Notes: generated by a model from the letters alone, not told the origin. A DNA stretch of 64,000 nt from Desulfobotulus pelophilus (GCF_026155325.1 NZ_JAPFPW010000011.1:62001-126000), one strand, 5' to 3'. Positions 1 through 6,726 are shown, numbered from the stretch's first letter. A program made the numbers and translations.

Positions 1-373
1 ATGTCAATGGTGATTCCATCACGCAGTATGTGTTGTTTTTCTTATTCTGTTTGTGGTCTTTGTGTAATGGCCTAATTTAAAAGTATAAAATTTTAAAATT
101 TTAGGTTTTTTATATGGAAACGGCCCTTGGTTTAGCGTGTGGGATGATTGTATAAGTATTTAAATCCACTAAAAAATAGTTTTTTTGATTGCGGCACCTA
201 AGACCCCAAATTAATACAATAATGATTTGGATTGTGTGGTATGAAAAACAAGATTGCTAACTTTAGTTCACAGGAGTTTTTTTCATAAAAATGAGGCATC
301 CCAGTATTCGAAATTATTAGGACTTTTTTTCTTGTCATTTACTCAAAAAAATATTTCAGAAGAGGTCTAAGTG
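1..373. other. AT-rich stretch with no recognisable gene
   Basis: This stretch is clearly richer in A and T than the rest of the window and contains long T runs. One frame stays open from the left edge to a stop near position 78 on the plus strand, so it could be the last 25 codons of a gene that begins outside the window, but I recognise no protein in it. No RNA gene, operator or repeat is evident. Confidence 0.5.
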
Positions 374-546
374 GTTGTCACAGAGAAAGGCCCTGCGGAC
401 ACAGCGGCAGGCACAGTGACCATGGGGTGCTTTCAACGTTGCTGAGGGCAGAACGGGGGGGCATGGTGCCCATCTTGTGGGAATAGGATCTTGTTTTTAA
501 ATGGAAAGATAGGGGGGGGAGCAAGGATGCCTTGGGTGTCCTGTGG
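374..546 (-). pseudogene. 5' remnant of a second RAYT transposase with its leader
   Basis: The stretch closely matches 1503-1690, which is the 5' coding end plus upstream leader of the intact RAYT gene. On the minus strand it reads MPPRSALSNVESTPW, close to MTYPRSTLISLESTPW of the intact protein. It then loses the frame and ends after about 30 codons. The leader motif (T-rich run, a purine stretch with GGGGG, then GGGTGTCCTGTGG at 534-546) is also shared. It looks like the stump of a tandem copy left by deletion or recombination. It cannot encode a working enzyme. Confidence 0.7.
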
Positions 547-567
547 TGGGCATCCTGCGGTGGGCAA

Positions 568-1599
568 TCAGGCCGCATCACAAAACACTTCAGACCCGGC
601 ACCCCGCATACAGCGCAGACCTCTGAGTTTGCAGTGCATTCTTAAAACTTCCGGATCTCCCACGGCGGTGCCGAACTGCTCTAAAAGGGTATCCATGGAA
701 GATACAAAAACGGTAGCATCCAGCCCTAAGCGTTTGAGAAGGGGAGGGGCCTTCCGGTAGATATTTCCCCGTTTTTTGCGCGTAAGCTGTCTTCCTGTCC
801 AGTCCACAAGCTCTGCATATTCATGGAATCCGAAGGGAATGGCAAAGGCCATATCCGTCAGATCATCAAAGGGGGCAAGGGAAGCCCTCGGTTTTTCCTG
901 CTGAGTATTCGGGGATGCATCCCGTGGTGTGACGGAACAGGCATCCGCATCCTTTGCCTTAAGGGCATCCAGCCTTTCCTTAATGGACGTAAAATCTGAA
1001 GTTTCAGGGGTTTCGGCCATACCCGCACGGACAGGGTTGAGATCCACATAGGCCATGGCTGCCAGAATGGCCTTTTCATCGAGAAGGGCCTGACTTTTGA
1101 AACGTCCCTCCCAGAACCTGCCGGAAATGCCTTCCTCCTGATTGGCTTTTCTTGCGATGGATTCATTGAGCATCCGCATGAACCACGAAACATCATACAG
1201 GCGGCTTCGGTAGAGGCCTGCCAGCTCATCAAGCCTGAGCTGATCCGATGCGCTCAGGTCTTCGGTTTCTGAAAGGTAACGTCTCACCACATCCGGTCCC
1301 TTGAAAAGCCGTTTCCAGCGGGTGAAGACTTCACGATCCGATAAGGCAAGGGCACGATCCTCATCCACACGCAGCACGATGTGGTAATGGTTGCTCATGA
1401 CCGCATAGGCCGCCACATCAATGGAAAAGATGGCCGAAAGCTCCATGATGCGCTCCGCTATCCAGCCCCGGCGGTGGTCAAAGTCCATGCCGGACTGTTT
1501 GTCCTTGCCACAGAGAAAAGCCCTGCGGACACAGCGGCAGACGCAGTGATACCATGGGGTGCTTTCAAGACTGATGAGGGTGGATCGGGGGTAGGTCAT
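568..1599 (-). CDS. REP-associated tyrosine transposase (RAYT, Y1_Tnp/IS200-like family)
   Basis: This 343-residue protein has the hallmarks of the RAYT branch of HUH single-strand transposases. The N-terminal pattern around residues 13-31 (STPWYHCVCRCVRRAFLCG) is typical. The HUH-type metal motif is read as SNHYHIVLRV near residues 68-77. The central segment DLNPVRAGMAE near residues 185-195 is also typical, although the single catalytic tyrosine was not pinned down. Such proteins are thought to mobilise short palindromic REP sequences using single-stranded DNA. The start is the ATG at 1597-1599. The gene has no IS200 left and right ends that I can see, but GGGTGTCCTGTG motifs lie upstream at 1679 and again at 2495, plausible REP-like partners. 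A remnant of the same gene sits downstream at 374-546, so the gene is bracketed by direct repeats of its own 5' end. Confidence 0.85.
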   Translation of the reverse strand: MTYPRSTLISLESTPWYHCVCRCVRRAFLCGKDKQSGMDFDHRRGWIAERIMELSAIFSIDVAAYAVMSNHYHIVLRVDEDRALALSDREVFTRWKRLFKGPDVVRRYLSETEDLSASDQLRLDELAGLYRSRLYDVSWFMRMLNESIARKANQEEGISGRFWEGRFKSQALLDEKAILAAMAYVDLNPVRAGMAETPETSDFTSIKERLDALKAKDADACSVTPRDASPNTQQEKPRASLAPFDDLTDMAFAIPFGFHEYAELVDWTGRQLTRKKRGNIYRKAPPLLKRLGLDATVFVSSMDTLLEQFGTAVGDPEVLRMHCKLRGLRCMRGAGSEVFCDAA

Positions 1600-1668
1600 G
1601 GGGGCACTCCTGTAAAGATAGAATTTTGTTTTTAAAGGGAAAGATAGGGGGTTTTGGAATGGGGGTCA

Positions 1669-1690
1669 AGGACAAAGTGGGTGTCCTGTG
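1669..1690. repeat. REP-like hairpin upstream of the RAYT gene
   Basis: AGGACA and TGTCCT form a 6-bp stem around the 7-base loop AAGTGGG (1669-1687). The motif GGGTGTCCTGTG recurs at 534-546 and 2495-2507. RAYT genes usually have such short palindromes next to them, so this is a candidate substrate. The link to the enzyme is inference. Confidence 0.5.
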
Positions 1691-1743
1691 AGTTGCTGTT
1701 CTGTGTAATTGCTGTGTAGTTGGCCGCATAGGCAGCCACGTCG

Positions 1744-1962
1744 TTACCTTTCCCTTCCTTCACGAATAATATCAACGATTTCCTTCGTGGAAATTTTAGC
1801 TTTAATGGTTGGAATGTCCAAAGGGGAATCAGAAATATTTTCAGGAATTAAAGCAAATGTGCGACCATCTTTTCTCCGAATGAGGACTTTACCGGAAGTT
1901 TCAGCCTGATCGAGAACAATCGCAAGCTTTTGTCTTGCTTCTGAATATGTGTAAATTTGCAT
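1744..1962 (-). CDS. Phd/YefM-like antitoxin
   Basis: A 72-residue protein that starts MQIYTYSEARQKLAIVL and continues with a KVLIRRKDGRTFALIPE core. This is the usual N-terminal fold of Phd/YefM antitoxins, which bind the operator DNA and neutralise a partner toxin with their C-terminal tail. The ATG (1960-1962) has a GGAG ribosome-binding site 8 bases upstream, inside the last codons of the PIN gene. Only one base separates the upstream stop from this start, so the two are translated together. The polar C-terminal segment (residues 50-72) is the likely toxin-binding part. The toxin-first order is less common than antitoxin-first for PIN systems. The alternative is a fragmentary antitoxin, but the length is normal. 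Confidence 0.75.
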   Translation of the reverse strand: MQIYTYSEARQKLAIVLDQAETSGKVLIRRKDGRTFALIPENISDSPLDIPTIKAKISTKEIVDIIREGRER

Positions 1963-1963
1963 T

Positions 1964-2356
1964 TTATGCCTCCAGTGTTGAGATTTTTAGACTTTTGGCA
2001 ACGGCACACAACTTTGAGTCCAATGTCAGTAAGGGTGCTTTCTGTCTTAAGGCACAATCCAGAAAATAGGCATCATAGGCATAGATATTGGTTTTTTGAG
2101 ATATTGTTACGGCATTTGCAAAATCGGTTTCAATATACCGAATCGGAATTTTTTTAAAAATATCAAGCCCTTTTTCGGCCTCTGCAAGACTCACTCGCTT
2201 TTTTTTAAACATTGCCGAAAAGGCATTTCCAATTTCCCAAGGAATAGAACCTGGGCCAATGAGGGTATTTCCTCTTGTTAATTCAATAATTTTTTTTCGT
2301 TCAGGTTCATCTACTATGACTGCTATTATTGCTGAAGTATCGATTACGATCTCCAT
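1964..2356 (-). CDS. PIN-domain ribonuclease toxin (VapC-like)
   Basis: This is a 130-residue PIN domain beginning MEIVIDTSAIIAVIVDEPE. The metal-binding acidic residues are visible: Asp6 in the first strand, the Glu of IPWEIGNAF, the Asp of YAYDAYFLDCAL and the Asp of LLTLDSKL. VapC toxins cut tRNA or rRNA when freed from their antitoxin. An in-frame ATG 13 codons upstream would add a lysine- and tyrosine-rich stretch not typical of the family, so the start at 2354-2356 is preferred. The antitoxin follows after one base. The pair lies between the RAYT gene and the cassette array. Confidence 0.82.
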   Translation of the reverse strand: MEIVIDTSAIIAVIVDEPERKKIIELTRGNTLIGPGSIPWEIGNAFSAMFKKKRVSLAEAEKGLDIFKKIPIRYIETDFANAVTISQKTNIYAYDAYFLDCALRQKAPLLTLDSKLCAVAKSLKISTLEA

Positions 2357-2471
2357 TATCAGCTCCAAAATATAAGATTTTTGACAATTGTACAATTCTG
2401 ATATGAGTTGTCAAGTGCAGAAGTGGAAGGTTCAATGCATGGGATGACTTTTAAAGGTTAGGGTGGGAACA

Positions 2472-2507
2472 AAGACCAAGTGGGAAGACCAAGTGGGTGT
2501 CCTGTGG
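2472..2507. repeat. Tandem 13-mer ending in the REP-like motif
   Basis: AAGACCAAGTGGG occurs twice head to tail at 2472-2484 and 2485-2497 and runs into GGGTGTCCTGTGG (2495-2507), the motif also found at 534 and 1679. The repeat abuts the broken attC site of the neighbouring cassette, which suggests it was inserted there. Confidence 0.55.
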
Positions 2508-2532
2508 TTTGGTTGAGGCGCTTGTTATAGGC
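2508..2532 (-). other. Truncated attC site (R'' core and first arm only)
   Basis: Read on the minus strand this starts GCCTATAACAAGCGCCTCAA, which is the usual opening of an integron attC site (RYYYAAC core followed by AAGCGCCTCAA). The core is complementary to the start of its own cassette (GTTATAGGGC at 3006-2997), apart from one extra G, as expected for a cassette. After about 25 bases the sequence changes to the REP-like repeat and the other half of the site is missing. The stop codon of the adjacent gene lies inside the core. Confidence 0.6.
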
Positions 2533-2959
2533 TAAATAGCAAATCACCATAACCTGACAAAATAGATCCAATACCAACAAATAGGAATGTAAGCACTACA
2601 GATATATTCACTAAAACTTTAAATTTTCTTTGCATGTATATTTCACAAGTGAGCTGTGCTGGATGTATAACACTTGCAAGTTTATTTATTTTTACAATAA
2701 AAAGTGCCTCCCCAAGTACAGCTAGGAATGGAATAATGGATCCAACGCGTTGGATTAATTTTCCAATAGGCTCGTTAATAAAGTCAAACGCTATGAAAAA
2801 GCCGATAGTAATTGACGAAAACAATATAAAAAAACACCAGAACCTGAAATAAATCAACACTTTATCGGTATTTTCATCGACCCACTTTTGAGTATCATGA
2901 GGTAGCTCCTTATAAATCTCTGTTAGTGGACGTTTATAGTCATCTTCTATAGTCGCCAA
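2525..2959 (-). CDS. Small hypothetical membrane protein in an integron-type cassette
   Basis: A 144-residue protein that I do not recognise. The first 35 residues are polar. Residues of about 38-60 (IYFRFWCFFILFSSITIGFF), 72-90 and 118-142 are hydrophobic enough to be three membrane helices. A basic loop with HPAQLTCEIYMQRKFK lies between the second and third. The gene is flanked by an intact attC site on its 5' side and a broken one at its stop codon, so it is the second cassette of the array. Codon use is A/T-rich, unlike the genes to the right, which fits transfer. The ATG at 2957-2959 is the first available; the upstream AAGGAAATTTGTA gives a plausible ribosome-binding site. Confidence 0.65.
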   Translation of the reverse strand: MATIEDDYKRPLTEIYKELPHDTQKWVDENTDKVLIYFRFWCFFILFSSITIGFFIAFDFINEPIGKLIQRVGSIIPFLAVLGEALFIVKINKLASVIHPAQLTCEIYMQRKFKVLVNISVVLTFLFVGIGSILSGYGDLLFSL

Positions 2960-2997
2960 TTACAAATTTCCTTAATCGTAAATGAAACCCTGATTAG

Positions 2998-3120
2998 CCC
3001 TATAACGGGGCGGGGGTATACGCCGCCCCGATGGCGCGAAGCGTCCGCGCCATCGCCGCGCTCTGCGGCAAATTTGTAGCGCAGCGGAAAATTTGTCCGA
3101 CAGCAGCGCCTTGTTAGGGG
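2998..3120 (-). other. attC recombination site between two gene cassettes
   Basis: On the minus strand the site runs from CCCCTAACAAGGCGCTGCTG (R'' side) to GCCCCGTTATAGGG (R' side), about 123 bases. The inside is a nested set of inverted repeats: a CCGCTGCG arm pairing with CGCAGAGCGCGG, a perfect GATGGCGCG/CGCGCCATC stem at 3031-3055 and a GGGGCGG/CCGCCCC stem. This length and imperfect palindromic structure with RYYYAAC and GTTRRRY-like ends is what an integron integrase recognises as a folded single strand. The R'' core (TCCCCTAAC) complements the start of the Thoeris cassette (GTTAGGGGCC at 4567-4558). Confidence 0.8.
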
Positions 3121-3122
3121 AT

Positions 3123-3959
3123 CTAAACACCATTTCTTGCTGACTTAATATCAAGGAGATTAATTTTATCAATCTTGCTCTTATGAATTACAATTGTTAG
3201 CTTCGCCGGGTACTTGAACCGCATTTCACTAATGCGGAATGTCCACAACATTATTTTTAAAAGATCTTCATCGCTTATAGTTTTATGCCCTTGAATTCGA
3301 GTAATCCCAGAACCAAAAATCGGCGTGGCTACGCTCTGCTGACCATATACATTGTTGACCTTGTCCCAAAAATTAATTAGGAATTCAAGGTACTCAGGCA
3401 TAGTGAGCACCGCTTTATTGTTGTTATCGAACTTCGTAAAAGCAGCCAAAAGAAAATCTTTATATACGCAAATAGAGCCTATCTGATATCGCAACTTTTT
3501 ACCCACGACTCGCCCGGCGTTGCAATCGAGCTTTTCACTTTCATCGAAGGGATAGTTATCAATATGGCTATCAAGTTCTGAAACTTGATCTCCAAAATAT
3601 TTTTTTACAAAAATTCCGTTCAGCGAATTTTCAGAAATTATTTTGTTATCTACGATTGTGTCAAAGTACTCATTGAAAGAAATGGCCTTGAATCCGGATT
3701 CGGAAAAAATGTCGCCTACCTTTATCGTTACCTCGCTTCCTTCAATATTGATATCAATTTTATTGAGATTGTTAGACCAAATCCAAATTGCTAAATAAAT
3801 TAGAACCAACAGCCCGACAAATATCCACCCATAGGTACTTTTGCAATTTGTTGGAATATCGACAAACAATACAAATAAAGAAAGTGTTGCGCTTATGGCA
3901 GAGGTGATCTTGAGAAAATTCTCAATCACCCTCCTGTCAATAAAACTAACCTTTGTCAT
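3123..3959 (-). CDS. thsA: Type II Thoeris effector ThsA (membrane helices plus Macro-like domain)
   Basis: This 278-residue protein has two predicted membrane helices (about residues 14-35 and 43-62), a short hairpin between them, and a cytosolic domain from about residue 70. The domain carries VGKKLRYQIGSI, FLLAAFTKFD, LTMPEYLEFL and VATPIFGSGITRI. These are signature segments, as I recall them, of the Macro-type domain (DUF6430) of type II Thoeris ThsA. In that system the partner TIR enzyme makes an ADP-ribose derivative that binds the Macro domain; the effector then assembles in the membrane and kills or arrests the infected cell. The ATG overlaps the stop of the upstream TIR gene by ATGA, indicating coupled translation. 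The stop TAG lies next to the attC site. The family identity rests on motif memory, not on a search. Confidence 0.82.
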   Translation of the reverse strand: MTKVSFIDRRVIENFLKITSAISATLSLFVLFVDIPTNCKSTYGWIFVGLLVLIYLAIWIWSNNLNKIDINIEGSEVTIKVGDIFSESGFKAISFNEYFDTIVDNKIISENSLNGIFVKKYFGDQVSELDSHIDNYPFDESEKLDCNAGRVVGKKLRYQIGSICVYKDFLLAAFTKFDNNNKAVLTMPEYLEFLINFWDKVNNVYGQQSVATPIFGSGITRIQGHKTISDEDLLKIMLWTFRISEMRFKYPAKLTIVIHKSKIDKINLLDIKSARNGV

Positions 3960-4519
3960 ACTTCGTACCAGTAGTAATCTGGACTCGTTTTGGTGGCAAC
4001 CATAAAATCGCTATTATTCAGTGCAGCCTCAATGATGTCCTTCTTGTTGGGTATGTGAAGTGTCGGAACCTTACTCATTGAATCTCTAAAAATAGGCAAG
4101 TTACCCCATAGACTTTTCACAGACTGTTTCAGTGAACCATTAAGCAACAGGCTTTCCTTAGAGTCATATTCTGGATATACAACAATAACAGGCAGCCCTT
4201 GATTATTTATTCCGTAGTTAATTTCTTCTCGTAGAGCTCTTGAGCTTACTGTGTTTGAGCTAAGAAAAAGTACAATATTTTTGGAGTTCCTAAGGCGCTC
4301 TTGAAGTCTTGGCTTTAGTGTTTTTTCCCAATCACTGCCGTCACGGACGTTGTACGTCTTATCATGTGAATCATTAAAAGGAAATGATGCTTCTTTTCCT
4401 TTCCATGCCCGTAACATGTTGTAATAGCAGAAATCTTTTGTTGCATGTGCGCCGAGAGCGCTTGCATTGAAAGGTTCTGCAACGTAAAAGGCAGCGTAAT
4501 TGCCGTTTCTATATGCCAT
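3956..4519 (-). CDS. thsB: Thoeris TIR-domain protein ThsB
   Basis: A 187-residue single-domain protein of the TIR-like ThsB family (DUF1863/MTH538-type). Recognisable parts are MAYRNGNYAAFYVAEPF at the N-terminus, FNDSHDKTYNVRDGSDWE near residues 45-65, SKNIVLFLSSNTVSSRALREE around 75-95 and LPVIVVYPEY near 105. The glutamate of REEINYGI is the probable catalytic residue. The protein is expected to sense phage infection and consume NAD to produce a nucleotide signal for ThsA. An upstream in-frame TTG exists, but GGAG lies 7 bases before the ATG at 4517-4519, so that start is chosen. It is the first gene of the cassette, 38 bases from the cassette boundary, and overlaps thsA by 4 bases. Confidence 0.83.
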   Translation of the reverse strand: MAYRNGNYAAFYVAEPFNASALGAHATKDFCYYNMLRAWKGKEASFPFNDSHDKTYNVRDGSDWEKTLKPRLQERLRNSKNIVLFLSSNTVSSRALREEINYGINNQGLPVIVVYPEYDSKESLLLNGSLKQSVKSLWGNLPIFRDSMSKVPTLHIPNKKDIIEAALNNSDFMVATKTSPDYYWYEV

Positions 4520-4557
4520 TTTTTTCTCCAAAAGTTATATTTCCGGTAGCGAGGCTT

Positions 4558-4567
4558 GGCCCCTAAC
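4558..4567 (-). other. Left boundary of the Thoeris cassette (G^TTAGGGGCC)
   Basis: Read on the minus strand, GTTAGGGGCC matches the complement of the R'' core at the far end of the same cassette (GATCCCCTAAC, 3122-3112). In a circularised cassette these two would form one attC site. The cassette would therefore run from about 4566 to 3006, roughly 1.56 kb. No second attC or recognisable attI follows on the 4568 side. Confidence 0.65.
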
Positions 4568-4837
4568 AGTGCAATAAGTGGAAATTTTCCATGTTATCCG
4601 TCCCTATATCCGGAAAGTTTTCCACTTATTCTGATATTAAAGGCTAAAACATGGAAATCCCTGCTTAGCCCTCGTCCGTTTATCAAAAAAAGCCTGATTT
4701 TCCATGTATCCTGCTATCAAACCCCAAAACATGGAAAAAAGGCTAAAATACCGTCCCCATCATCTTCAAACTGCAAGTTTCCACGGCCAGACTTTTTCTC
4801 CCCATCCCCACAGCCAAAACGATCTTTTCCCCATATC
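4568..4837. repeat. Spacer with four copies of ACATGGAAA in both orientations
   Basis: No gene is seen between the cassette boundary and the end of nifV. Copies of AAAACATGGAAA or its complement lie at about 4585-4595, 4646-4657, 4696-4707 and 4726-4737. The first is in a small palindrome (GGAAATTTTCC). An AGGCTAA/TTAGCC pair encloses one copy and AGGCTAAAA recurs after the last. The pattern could be protein-binding sites or the remains of an att region. On the nif side it may include the lost 3' end of nifV. Confidence 0.45.
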
Positions 4838-5881
4838 CTACCCCTCCACCCATGACAAGCTTTTATTTCTTATCCCCCCATCTTCTCCCATCAAAGACGC
4901 TCTCCCCCCATGCTTCCCCGTCATAAACCGCACTGGGGCCAGTCCGTGGATCTCCGGCTCCATGGGCTGAAAGCTCAAGGGATCGCGGAGCTGGCCGTGG
5001 CAGTGGATGCCGGATTCGTGGGTAAATACCCTATTACCCGTCACGGGCTTGTCCGGTGGGAGAGGGCAGCCCGTAAGCCCTGCCACATGGCGGGAGAGGG
5101 GCCGCAGAGCTTTCGTGTTCACGCCATGGGGGATTTTTTTGAGGGTCAGGGCCATGACCAGCTCCTCAAGCCTTGCATTTCCTGCCCGTTCGCCAAGGCC
5201 GTTCACCGTGAGAGACACGGCATTGGCTCCGCTTTCAAGGGCGGTGAGGGCATTGGCTGTGGCCATGCCCAGATCGTTGTGGCCGTGGAATTCCAGATCA
5301 AAGGGAGATTTTTTCTTTAAGCTTTCAACGAGCCGGGAAATTTCGAGGGGGCTTGCCACACCCACGGTGTCGGAAATGCGGATGCGGCGGATGGGAAAAC
5401 CTTTCAACATTTCAAGAAGATCCAGCATGTCTTCCACGGGGGTGCGGGTGGCATCCTGAAAGCCAAGGCTCACTCCCTCAAAGCGGCTGAGGGCAAGGGG
5501 CAGAAGGGTTTCAAGGCGGGTTTCAAGGATGGCCTTATCCCAGCCCAGCACCCGGAGCTGACGGGTGGAGACGGGAAAGGCCATGTGAATTCGTTTCATG
5601 CCGCAGGCTTCGGCGGCTTCCAGATCCTTTTCATGGAGTCGGCACCAGCCAAAGATGCGCTCCTTTGAAAGATGTTTTGCGATGTGGCGGAGATACCGGG
5701 CTTCTTCGCCTCCCATGACGGGAATGCCCGCCTCGATCTCATCCACCCCCGCATCCAGCAGCATGGATGCAAGGCGGATTTTTTCCGCCATGGAAAAGGC
5801 CAGCCCCGGTGTCTGCTCGCCGTCCCGTAAGGTGGTGTCGATGATGAGGGGCCGGAAAAGGGCAGGGCGGTCTTGTTCCAT
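4838..5881 (-). CDS. nifV: Homocitrate synthase NifV
   Basis: NifV condenses acetyl-CoA with 2-oxoglutarate to homocitrate, the organic ligand of the FeMo cofactor. The protein is a TIM-barrel of the isopropylmalate-synthase family: DTTLRDGEQTPG at residues 15-26, the substrate-site arginine in that motif, FHGHNDLGMATAN near 200 and NGLGERAGNA near 228. The C-terminal GKHGGRASL corresponds to the family GKHSG segment. At 347 residues it is some 20-30 residues shorter than usual, and the last 20 residues are unlike family members I know. The 3' end may have been altered when the neighbouring cassette DNA arrived. It is the last gene of the nif group, 57 bases after the GNAT gene. Confidence 0.88.
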   Translation of the reverse strand: MEQDRPALFRPLIIDTTLRDGEQTPGLAFSMAEKIRLASMLLDAGVDEIEAGIPVMGGEEARYLRHIAKHLSKERIFGWCRLHEKDLEAAEACGMKRIHMAFPVSTRQLRVLGWDKAILETRLETLLPLALSRFEGVSLGFQDATRTPVEDMLDLLEMLKGFPIRRIRISDTVGVASPLEISRLVESLKKKSPFDLEFHGHNDLGMATANALTALESGANAVSLTVNGLGERAGNARLEELVMALTLKKIPHGVNTKALRPLSRHVAGLTGCPLPPDKPVTGNRVFTHESGIHCHGQLRDPLSFQPMEPEIHGLAPVRFMTGKHGGRASLMGEDGGIRNKSLSWVEG

Positions 5882-5938
5882 GGGCTCATCCTTTCAAAAA
5901 GAACTCCCGTTTCAGGCCGTAAGGCAGTGCCTGTCGGG

Positions 5939-6415
5939 TCAGCTCTGCCTCATCGGAATGGGATGGCGCAGGGCCACAAGCTGGGTGGCCTGCCATCCCG
6001 TATGGTGATAAAAAACAAGGGCCTGGGTGTTGCTGCGATCGGCAAGGAGCTGGATGCGGGTCATGGCCTGATCCCGGCACCAGCGAACGGCCTCCTGAAT
6101 CAGCGCCGTGCCGATGCCCCGGCCCCGAAGCCCCTCCTTTACCACCAGATCCTCCAGAAGCCCCACCTCTCCGCCTTCTGCGGTGGAGATGAGGCCTTGC
6201 ACCGTCACCATGCCGATGACCCGGTTTTCCTGTCTGGCCGTGAGCACAAGGGCATTTTTTTCACGGATCAGGGTGGAAAGGCCTGCGGCCTGTTTGGCGG
6301 CATCGGGTGTAAAATCCGCTTCCAGGGTAAAGAGACCCGCCAGCAGCTCCACCATGGCGGGGATGTCCGCATCAAGGGCTTTTTCAATGCAGAAGGCGGG
6401 CCTTTTGGATGTCAT
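5939..6415 (-). CDS. GNAT-family N-acetyltransferase
   Basis: A 158-residue GNAT protein. The acetyl-CoA binding motif is LRGRGIGTALIQEA near residues 100-113, preceded by LLEDLVVKEGL, which is the usual beta4 strand. The C-terminal part (NTQALVFYHHTGWQ) is the usual closing segment. The start is the ATG at 6413-6415, which overlaps the stop of the ferredoxin gene (ATGA). Longer upstream readings overlap that gene and have no family features. The substrate is not apparent. Its place between a ferredoxin and nifV suggests a role tied to nitrogen fixation, but that is only context. Confidence 0.85.
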   Translation of the reverse strand: MTSKRPAFCIEKALDADIPAMVELLAGLFTLEADFTPDAAKQAAGLSTLIREKNALVLTARQENRVIGMVTVQGLISTAEGGEVGLLEDLVVKEGLRGRGIGTALIQEAVRWCRDQAMTRIQLLADRSNTQALVFYHHTGWQATQLVALRHPIPMRQS

Positions 6416-6726
6416 GGGGCCTGCCCCAGCGCAAGTTCCTGACAGATGGCCCCTTCCTCCATGGCATCGAGAATGGCATCCACCGAAGATTCCGACTCCA
6501 CGCCGCCGTACCAGATATTCTGTGGATAGACCACCAATACCGGACCTTTTTCGCATTGTTTGAGGCAGCCCGTGCTGACCACCTGGGCATCCAGCCCCCG
6601 GTCGAGGATTTCTTCTTCTATATAAGGTAAGAGGCTGGCAGCGCCTTTTTTGTGGCAGACCCCCTGGGGGTCGCCGGAAAAGCGGAAGCTGGCGCATACA
6701 AGGATGGTGTGCTGGGGAAGGGCCAT
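6412..6726 (-). CDS. Thioredoxin-like [2Fe-2S] ferredoxin
   Basis: A 104-residue protein with Cys11, Cys24, Cys54 and Cys58 in the C-X12-C ... C-X3-C order of thioredoxin-fold [2Fe-2S] ferredoxins. The segment PVLVVYPQNIWYGGV is also typical. Such ferredoxins occur in many nif clusters (for example the Azotobacter FeS protein II relatives and clostridial types) and may carry electrons or protect nitrogenase. AGGAG lies 7 bases upstream of the ATG at 6724-6726. It overlaps the GNAT gene by 4 bases and follows nifB after a 219-base gap that contains a repeat. Confidence 0.88.
   Translation of the reverse strand: MALPQHTILVCASFRFSGDPQGVCHKKGAASLLPYIEEEILDRGLDAQVVSTGCLKQCEKGPVLVVYPQNIWYGGVESESSVDAILDAMEEGAICQELALGQAP

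Noticed and set aside
568-1599. A complete IS200/IS605 insertion sequence
   Set aside because: The protein is a RAYT-type relative, and no subterminal hairpin pair or tnpB-like gene is present, so only the gene is called.
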